Positions 20,394-26,786 of a stretch of 26,786 nt of DNA are shown in pieces. The stretch comes from a virus: the IMG/VR virus record IMGVR_UViG_3300048813_000026, positions 1 through 26,786 of that record; one strand, given 5' to 3'. The first letter of the stretch is position 1. Every line of letters starts with the position of its first letter. The notes under the pieces are model-generated. The model searched no databases and was not told the DNA's origin. It was given only the letters and a program-made list of their open reading frames with translations. A program made the translations under genes and the position numbers.

Positions 20394-21363
20394 TGAATAT
20401 GAAAAAGATTGGGGAAAGCCAATACCAAAACAGCAATCTATGCCAAATAATATTGGCAATACTGCTGAACAAGATTGGTCTGGAAATGGAAATAATAAAC
20501 CAATGGTTGATACATTAATTGGTAAATTAGATCCAAATGGTTATAAAATTGATCGCAGTCCTGAAGCAATTAATGATATGGTCATGACAGCTGCTGGCGC
20601 ACCCGGTATGAAAGTATTAGGAACATTTGGTCGAGGAATAAAAAGCGCATTAACAAAAATAAATCCCAAAGAATTATTGGCTGAAGTACAAGGTGGTCAT
20701 GATAAACTCATGCAGCATTCTTCTGATATTTACAATTTTGTTAAAGATGAAGTTAAACCACGTGGAGTTGGAAAAATAGATGTTAAACCAGAAATACTAG
20801 ATGAAGCATATCAGCATTTACCAAAAACACGTGCTAATCAAAAATTAATAGAATCTGCCAAAACTGGTGATTATGATGCATTGCATCAATTGCAATCTGA
20901 TCTAGGTAAGCAAGGTCGTCAAGCATCTGCATCTGATTCTTTTGCAGAAAGAAATCTTGGTCAAGAAATACATGATACTCGTAATAAAATAAATGAATCC
21001 ATTATTGAGAGATTTAAAGATTATGGTCATGAAGATTTGGCAAAATTATTAGAAGAAGCAAAAGGCAAATATAAAAAGATGAAAGAATTATACTACTCAC
21101 ATCCACGTATTGCGCAATTAGTAGAAAAAGGATTACGAAAAGAACCTGCAAATGCCATGAATATGTTTTCTGAAGTTTCTGATCCTATGAAAGCAATTCT
21201 GCAAGAACATCCTAATATTGGCAATGCATTAGAAACACAACGAACAGCAAAAGATTTTTTCAATAAACTGAAATTAGCAAAGAAAGGCGCTATTGGCCTT
21301 GGTGCAACTGGAATAGGTGTATCAGGTAGTAAGACATTAATAGATATGTTAACTGGGAAATAA
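20386..21363 (+). CDS. Putative internal ejection protein (gp16-like position)
   Basis: 325 residues from ATG 20386, which has GGGA at about seven bases; ATG 20380 is an alternative. It overlaps the previous gene by eight bases. A polar start is followed by helices (LLAEVQGGHDKLMQHSSDIY, SIIERFKDYGHEDLAKLLEE). A Gly/Ala membrane-like end (KKGAIGLGATGIGVSGSKTL) fits an injected protein that inserts into the host membrane. Codon use is strongly A-rich. The role is inferred from position and shape. Confidence 0.6.
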   Translation: MNDEYEKDWGKPIPKQQSMPNNIGNTAEQDWSGNGNNKPMVDTLIGKLDPNGYKIDRSPEAINDMVMTAAGAPGMKVLGTFGRGIKSALTKINPKELLAEVQGGHDKLMQHSSDIYNFVKDEVKPRGVGKIDVKPEILDEAYQHLPKTRANQKLIESAKTGDYDALHQLQSDLGKQGRQASASDSFAERNLGQEIHDTRNKINESIIERFKDYGHEDLAKLLEEAKGKYKKMKELYYSHPRIAQLVEKGLRKEPANAMNMFSEVSDPMKAILQEHPNIGNALETQRTAKDFFNKLKLAKKGAIGLGATGIGVSGSKTLIDMLTGK

Positions 21364-21366
21364 GTA

Positions 21367-22026
21367 ATGATAATATGTGAAGATAAAATTGATTATCAAG
21401 TACGAACAGGCGCATGGAAAGAAATACAGTTAAATTTTCATAACTTTAATGTTATAGAAGATTTAGGTATGTTATTCCCAGTAACAGAATCAAAACAAAA
21501 GAAACGATATGTAAAAGTACAATGTATTTTATGCTCAAAGGAATATGTAGGCCAATACGCAGCATTTAAAGTAAGAGATAAAGTATGTGAATGTGAAAGC
21601 AAGAAAGGAAAAACACAAATTAAATGGTCTAATCCAACCAGAGATAGGATTATCAAGATTAGGGCAGGAATGATTTATCGATGTCATCATGAAAAATGTC
21701 CAGCATATATAAATTATGGTGCAAGAGGAATATCAGTATGTAGTGAATGGCTTGAATCACCTGAATCATTTTATAATTGGGCATTAAATAATGGATATAA
21801 AAATAATTTAACAATTGAAAGAATAGATAATAATAAAGGTTATTCTCCGGAAAATTGCAAATGGATTGCTAAAAAAGAACAGGCATCAAATAGAAGAGGT
21901 AATGTTACGGAAAAAGAAATATTAATCATTAGGAATCTTATTAAACAGGGTATTAGTCAGAGAAAAATTTCATTGATTATAGGTCGAGGTAGGTCTGTAA
22001 TACAGAAAATTTCCTTAATCGGATAA
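21367..22026 (+). CDS. HNH-like homing endonuclease (YGARGI type)
   Basis: The 219-residue protein carries the block familiar from phage homing-type endonucleases: [20 protein letters not shown] (99-118), [10 protein letters not shown] (119-128) and [19 protein letters not shown] (148-166), followed by EQASNRRG. An N-terminal Cys cluster (C53-x2-C56, C74, C76) may bind zinc. The C-terminal segment [20 protein letters not shown] looks like a helix-turn-helix. It is very AT-rich and sits between ejection and tail genes. Catalysis is inferred from the family pattern. Confidence 0.8.
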   Translation: MIICEDKIDYQVRTGAWKEIQLNFHNFNVIEDLGMLFPVTESKQKKRYVKVQCILCSKEYVGQYAAFKVRDKVCECESKKGKTQIKWSNPTRDRIIKIRAGMIYRCHHEKCPAYINYGARGISVCSEWLESPESFYNWALNNGYKNNLTIERIDNNKGYSPENCKWIAKKEQASNRRGNVTEKEILIIRNLIKQGISQRKISLIIGRGRSVIQKISLIG

Positions 22027-22047
22027 ACATTTAAAAAAGGATTATTT

Positions 22048-24153
22048 ATGTCAAGTTTTATCCGTGCGGCAAATCCAATCTGGTGGATACCAGATTATCT
22101 AACTGGCTTGCCATTAGATGACACCTACTATGCATTCTTCCTGAATAACTTGGATCATACACAGTTTTTCAATGTATATAACACGCCGAATGGCACACCC
22201 TATGCCAATCCATTGCAATTTCAGCCAGGTGGCACGTTACCCAATAATTTATACTTTGATCCGATGTTAACGTACTGTATACAAATACGACAGGGCGACA
22301 CTCCCTTATCACCACTGCTGTATGAGATTGATAACTTCACACCAGAGAATGATCAGTTATCTATACAGAATAGTTTCATTGGTTCGCAGAATTTGATTAC
22401 TGATCCCCAGTTTGCAGATGTATTATTTAGTTCGCCAATGACTATCACGACTGCTGGCACATATGAAATTGCGCCGGGATGGTTTCTGCAATTAATTGGT
22501 ACGGGTACATGCATATTAACGCAAGATACGATTACTGGGCAGGCATCAAGTGTTGGACCAATCCCAGGTAATCCACCTTACGATCTAAGTATTGAAACTA
22601 GTGGCACATGGTCACAAGTATTTCTATATCAACAGTTATTGAATAATGGTGCTATTGCCGCTAATGGTTCTATAGCCGTGACCTTTGTAGCTGAAGCCAT
22701 TACCAATCCCTATAACATTTCATTGAATTATATCAATTCGCAACCGCCATCTGGCACTGAACAATTGATTCATACATGGGTTGTAGGTGCAGGCGCATTT
22801 GCAACATATGCCTGGCAGGAAAATATCAATCCATCTGACAATACGACTGCTGGCCAAAATGCTTATGTATATCTGTCATTTACCTTGCAGAATACTGGCA
22901 CTATTAAGTTAAGCAATATCCAGGTATTAGCGCAGACGGCACAGATTAGCGGTACGTTTTCATCGGCATCATTGCCATTATTCATCCAGCCTAGTTATGC
23001 GCAGATAGTAAATGGTGAATTTAATTATTACTTACCACAATTACTTAATGAGAGAATTCCTAGTTATCTAGTAGGTTGGGATTTTCCATTGAATCCTGTG
23101 CAGTTCTTAAATACAGTAGGTAATGCTGGTGCAAATAAATCATTTTATGCAATAGATCAAACGATTGTTTATGATTCTTTAAGTGCAGGCACTACAGTAT
23201 CTATTGGCACGGCTTCTGAACTGGTATTGACATGTAATACTACAGGAAACCAAGCGGCTATTATCCAATATATTCCAGCAGCACAAGCTAATGAATTATT
23301 GAATAGTGCAATGGCGATTAACATTGCGGCTAAATGTAGTAATGCTGCAGGCTTGGCAGTTACCGTATCATTATATTATACAACAGGTGCATTACCAGTT
23401 ACTGTTGGAGCGCCACATAATTCTATCGTAGCTACATTAGATGCTAATGGTAAACCAGCAACATTCAATGGCACATGGGTAGAGATACCACAGTCATTAA
23501 TCAATTCACAATTCACTATCCAACCAAATGCTACTACAGCCTTTAATGATTATCAGTTAAATGGTTGGAATAATATGGCAGTCAATAATGCGACATTCAT
23601 GGCTATCGTTGTGGGGTTTGCAGCAATGACAGCAGCAGATACCGTGAATATTTTATCTGTTGGTTTGATGGCAGGTAGTATTGCGACCAGACCGGCACCA
23701 CAGACAGAAGATGAAGTATTGCGTGAATGTGAGTATTACTTTGAAACAAGTTATGACACTAGCATTATAAATAGCATACCACCAGCAGCTGCAGGAGGCG
23801 GTATATTCTTTGAACAATTAGGTTATACTGATGGTGCAAATGTCAGTTTAGTGCCAAGAGCATTTGGATGGCAATTTAATGTACACAAATGGTCTATACC
23901 AGTAATACTTCTATTTTCACCAACAAGTAGTGCACTTAACCAGGTGCGAGCTTATATAAAAGCAAATGGTAATCCTATTACAAATACCGATTATCCAACT
24001 ACTAATTGGAATCCACTCAGCAGTTCACGTGTTAGTGTTAATTTTGATGCCGCCAATATTGTATTGGGATTAACTACATCTAATGCAGGAGTACTTCCAG
24101 AAGCATATATTTTATTAGGTTATCAGGCCGATTCCCGCCTTGGTAGATCATAA
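22048..24153 (+). CDS. Putative tail protein, 701 residues
   Basis: The N-terminus, ANPIWWIPDYLTGLPLDDTY then FFLNNLDHTQFFNVYNTPNG and GGTLPNNLYFDPMLTYCIQI, is a block I recognise at the front of tail-associated proteins in other phages. There it probably serves as the virion attachment part. The rest is beta-rich and Thr/Asn/Gly-rich, with repeated jelly-roll-like stretches (NPYNISLNYINSQPPSGTEQ; GLAVTVSLYYTTGALPVTVG), as in carbohydrate-binding modules. No catalytic residues of a tailspike hydrolase can be picked out. SD AAGGA precedes ATG 22048. Confidence 0.7.
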   Translation: MSSFIRAANPIWWIPDYLTGLPLDDTYYAFFLNNLDHTQFFNVYNTPNGTPYANPLQFQPGGTLPNNLYFDPMLTYCIQIRQGDTPLSPLLYEIDNFTPENDQLSIQNSFIGSQNLITDPQFADVLFSSPMTITTAGTYEIAPGWFLQLIGTGTCILTQDTITGQASSVGPIPGNPPYDLSIETSGTWSQVFLYQQLLNNGAIAANGSIAVTFVAEAITNPYNISLNYINSQPPSGTEQLIHTWVVGAGAFATYAWQENINPSDNTTAGQNAYVYLSFTLQNTGTIKLSNIQVLAQTAQISGTFSSASLPLFIQPSYAQIVNGEFNYYLPQLLNERIPSYLVGWDFPLNPVQFLNTVGNAGANKSFYAIDQTIVYDSLSAGTTVSIGTASELVLTCNTTGNQAAIIQYIPAAQANELLNSAMAINIAAKCSNAAGLAVTVSLYYTTGALPVTVGAPHNSIVATLDANGKPATFNGTWVEIPQSLINSQFTIQPNATTAFNDYQLNGWNNMAVNNATFMAIVVGFAAMTAADTVNILSVGLMAGSIATRPAPQTEDEVLRECEYYFETSYDTSIINSIPPAAAGGGIFFEQLGYTDGANVSLVPRAFGWQFNVHKWSIPVILLFSPTSSALNQVRAYIKANGNPITNTDYPTTNWNPLSSSRVSVNFDAANIVLGLTTSNAGVLPEAYILLGYQADSRLGRS

Positions 24154-24164
24154 GGAGCTTCAAC

Positions 24165-24521
24165 ATGCCACAAGCAGCAGTTACACAGTATCAGACAAAT
24201 TTTCATGAAACCTACCCATTCAGCAATGCGGCGCTCAATACTCTATTGGCAGCCAGTACAGCTTTAGGCTGGACAGTGCCAGGTCTGCCAACGCAGCAAT
24301 ATCGGGCGCATTTCTCTGTGTCCACCAGTGCTGATGTATGGGTATCCTTGAATGGCACAGCCGTAGTGCCAACTAGCAATACTGCTACTGCCACTCCCTA
24401 TCAAGAGCGCATTGATTCAGGCATGAATCGCTATGTCAAAGGCGGCGATACATTGAGCTTTATTAGCACAGGTACGCCGCAAGTTGGTGTATCATTATTG
24501 CAATTGCCATGCACGCAGTAG
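24165..24521 (+). CDS. 118-residue beta-rich structural protein
   Basis: SD AAGGAG overlaps the stop of the upstream gene. The product is Thr/Ala/Ser-rich with alternating hydrophobic residues (YRAHFSVSTSADVWVSLNGT, RYVKGGDTLSFISTGTPQVG), which implies a small beta-sandwich. It is likely a tail-associated or decoration-type protein, judging by its place between two tail genes. No family recognised. Confidence 0.65.
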   Translation: MPQAAVTQYQTNFHETYPFSNAALNTLLAASTALGWTVPGLPTQQYRAHFSVSTSADVWVSLNGTAVVPTSNTATATPYQERIDSGMNRYVKGGDTLSFISTGTPQVGVSLLQLPCTQ

Positions 24522-24555
24522 CACATGGAATAACTTAACATTAAGGAATCATGCA

Positions 24556-26786
24556 ATGGGTATTCAGTCGATCAAGAGAGACTATGGCATCACACCAAGT
24601 ATTGTTCGTATTTTGACGACTGATAACTTGGCGACCGTTAAAACCGCAGGATATATCACGTCACAGTATGCCAATATCCTGGAAGTGAATGATGGTGAAT
24701 TTAACTGGGTCGTGACAGACACAGCATTGATATCTGCTAGTGATGGTTGGGCATTAGCATCTGTCACACCAGACTTTACTTCTTTTTCATTCATTGCTGC
24801 GACTGGTAGCGGATCGGTGACTTTCCCTATCACGATTGCAGAAGGCGGCACAAATGCCACGACTGCACCGAATGCAAGAACAAATCTAGGTCTTGGCAGT
24901 ATTGCCACCCAAGCAGCAAGTGCAGTTGCAATTACCGGTGGCCAGATCACCGCTGATAGTACCTGGGTCTACCAAAACGTAGTCGGCGCCATTGATCTTG
25001 TTGCTACCAAGAGTAATGCCTATTTTGACTGCACAGCATCTGGATTCAATATCAGTGATGTACTTGGCTTGGGGTCATATGACAATGGTTACTATTTTGC
25101 CATCAAGAATGACACAGGCGCTGGCAATGTTACGTTTGTACCGGATGGTGCCGATACCATTGACGGCAATGCATCATTAGTTGTCGGTCCGCAACAATGC
25201 GTAGTGATTACCAAGTGCGCGGGTCAATGGTCTACGACTGCTGAATCTAATTTCGGTGGTGGTGTCACAGCGTCACAAGTGCAATTGCAAACTTTCAACG
25301 AAGCTACTGACTCTGGTATTTTAAACAACCTCATCGGCGCTTACACACCAGCTATCACAGGCTTTGGCGGTTTAGACGGCGTCACATTCGTTTTGAATAC
25401 CGTAAACTTCACCAATACTGGCTCAACCACATTTGACAACGGTGCTGGCGCTAAACCAGTTGTGACGCCAGATTTTAATGCTTTGGTTGGCGGCGAAGTT
25501 GTATTAAATAATTCATACCAGCTTATGTATAACCAGTTTCAAGATAAATATATTTTGCTGAATAGTTCATTGGATACGGGTATTACGCCAGCCCAAATTC
25601 AAGATAATGCTTTCACTTATGCGTTAGATACTGGCACATTAAATGCCTATGTCGTGACATTATCGCCAGTACCGACCATCCAAGATGGTTTCACATTCTG
25701 GATGAAAGCAAGTTCAACGAATACCAGTGGTTCGACCCTTGATGTAAATGGCACTACAGGCACAATTGTAGATAAAGCGAATAATGTCTCTCCAGCAGGA
25801 TCATTGATAGCCAACTACATTTATCAGTTTGCATGGCAATCGAATGTTGCCAATTGGGTATTGCAGGCATCTAGTATTGTGGCGGCTGCATCACCTTGGA
25901 CATTTAGTACTGGAACAAATTCGGCAAAGGGTGGTGCGGCTCTAAGTGCGGCTGGAACTAATTCATTGGCGTGGGGCAATTCAGTTGCGACAGCAAATGC
26001 CGGTAGTTTTGTCATTGCTGATAATACTGGCACACCTAATAATGATTCAGCTGCGAATCAATATAATGCAACATTCGCTAATGGTTTTAGATGGTTTATT
26101 GGCTCAACATTAGTATTCACCATTAACAATCAAAATACTGCCATCGGTGGTGATGGCACATCATCATCGACTGGATATAACTCATTTACCTATGGCGTAA
26201 ATTGCAAAGCAAATGGCTATGCCTCAGTATCATTCGGCAGATATTCTTATGCTAATGGAAATTACTCGGCAGCATTCGGATATAATTCTAGTACAAACTT
26301 TCAAACAGCATTTGTAATGGGTGATAGTTGTATGGCTGATGCTGTTTTATCGTATGCTTTCGGCGCATCTGCGGTTGCAAATTATACTGGCTCATATGTT
26401 TATTCAGATCATAATCGTGATGGTGCAACCGATACTGCTGCTGATCAATATGTCATTGGTTGTCGTGGCGGCTTCTATTATTATCAGCAGAATGTTTTAA
26501 AGTTTAGTGTTGATATTAACGGAAATACCATTAGCACAGCAGGCACAGCCGATCAATCCTATTCCCTGCAAGCACCATCAACGGGTTTCAGTATTACGAT
26601 TGCTGCTGGTGTCAGAACATTAGTATTGAATCCTGCTGGTCTATTAGCAACTGGCACAATCATCATGCCAGCCGCACCGATTGATGGTCAGGAAATTGTG
26701 GTATCAGCAGAAAACTTTGGGGTGACAGCATTAACAGTTTCACCTAATGCTGGACAAACTATTTCTAATGCTCCGACAAATCTGCA
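24556..26786 (+). CDS. Tail fibre protein with YadA-like repeats (3' end missing)
   Basis: From ATG 24556 (AAGGAA upstream) an uninterrupted frame of 743 codons runs off the window. The overlapping ATG 24551 stops soon. Early on it has the tail-fibre motif EGGTNATTAPNARTNLGLGS (near 93-112). Around residues 450-493 and 539-618 it has YadA-head-like repeats, spaced about 14 residues, with NSFTYGVNCKANGYASVSFG and AAFGYNSSTNFQTAFVMGD. Such repeats fold as trimeric left-handed beta-rolls. The last visible part (SITIAAGVRTLVLNPAGLLA) is another motif frequent in phage structural proteins. It is probably the receptor-binding fibre; the tip or chaperone domain is beyond the edge. Confidence 0.82.
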   Translation, partial: MGIQSIKRDYGITPSIVRILTTDNLATVKTAGYITSQYANILEVNDGEFNWVVTDTALISASDGWALASVTPDFTSFSFIAATGSGSVTFPITIAEGGTNATTAPNARTNLGLGSIATQAASAVAITGGQITADSTWVYQNVVGAIDLVATKSNAYFDCTASGFNISDVLGLGSYDNGYYFAIKNDTGAGNVTFVPDGADTIDGNASLVVGPQQCVVITKCAGQWSTTAESNFGGGVTASQVQLQTFNEATDSGILNNLIGAYTPAITGFGGLDGVTFVLNTVNFTNTGSTTFDNGAGAKPVVTPDFNALVGGEVVLNNSYQLMYNQFQDKYILLNSSLDTGITPAQIQDNAFTYALDTGTLNAYVVTLSPVPTIQDGFTFWMKASSTNTSGSTLDVNGTTGTIVDKANNVSPAGSLIANYIYQFAWQSNVANWVLQASSIVAAASPWTFSTGTNSAKGGAALSAAGTNSLAWGNSVATANAGSFVIADNTGTPNNDSAANQYNATFANGFRWFIGSTLVFTINNQNTAIGGDGTSSSTGYNSFTYGVNCKANGYASVSFGRYSYANGNYSAAFGYNSSTNFQTAFVMGDSCMADAVLSYAFGASAVANYTGSYVYSDHNRDGATDTAADQYVIGCRGGFYYYQQNVLKFSVDINGNTISTAGTADQSYSLQAPSTGFSITIAAGVRTLVLNPAGLLATGTIIMPAAPIDGQEIVVSAENFGVTALTVSPNAGQTISNAPTNL

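Overview
The window is a segment of a tailed double-stranded DNA phage with a P22-like (podovirus) virion plan. Small terminase, large terminase, a 724-residue portal, scaffold, P22-type coat, gp4-like and gp10-like head-tail proteins, internal ejection-type proteins and tail proteins follow each other on the + strand in P22 order. It is fairly AT-rich. No integrase, repressor, tRNA or host gene is visible, so lytic or prophage state and host cannot be decided. The Shine-Dalgarno (SD) sites and protein families point to a bacterial, probably Gram-negative, host.

Layout. (1) 1-796, +: the end of an upstream gene, a VRR-NUC nuclease, a zinc-ribbon protein and a two-helix membrane protein. This looks like the tail of an early or replication block. 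A hairpin at 782-802 separates it from (2) 815-4757, -, a leftward block of about seventeen very small genes. Many are linked by ATGA or TAATG stop/start overlaps, and several are only 29 to 57 codons long: zinc-knuckle peptides, one-helix membrane peptides, a winged-helix-like protein and a protein with a long Ala/Tyr repeat. Four leaders in this block share an extended ACTATAGGAA element. (3) 4758-5724: almost 1 kb without a convincing gene, rich in dyads and CTAG, with a Fur-box-like palindrome, a 17-bp tandem duplication and a degenerate ~15-bp array running up to the small terminase. (4) 5725-13188, +: packaging and head genes (TerS, a zinc-finger protein, TerL, an HNH endonuclease, portal, scaffold, then six tiny coupled genes) ending in a hairpin. 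(5) 13217-13789, -: an endonuclease VII-type HNH gene inserted antisense. (6) 13959-26786, +: coat with a strong terminator, head-tail connectors, ejection proteins, a third mobile endonuclease, a tail protein and an incomplete tail fibre with YadA-like repeats.

Functionally, the right two thirds packages DNA, builds the capsid and injects the genome. The leftward block is probably early accessory functions. The non-coding region between the divergent blocks is where promoters, an origin or a packaging signal would be expected. The points most worth follow-up are the ACTATAGG leaders, the 15-bp array, the parS-like 16-mer inside the scaffold gene, the Ala/Tyr repeat gene with its flanking repeats, and the fibre's YadA-like region.
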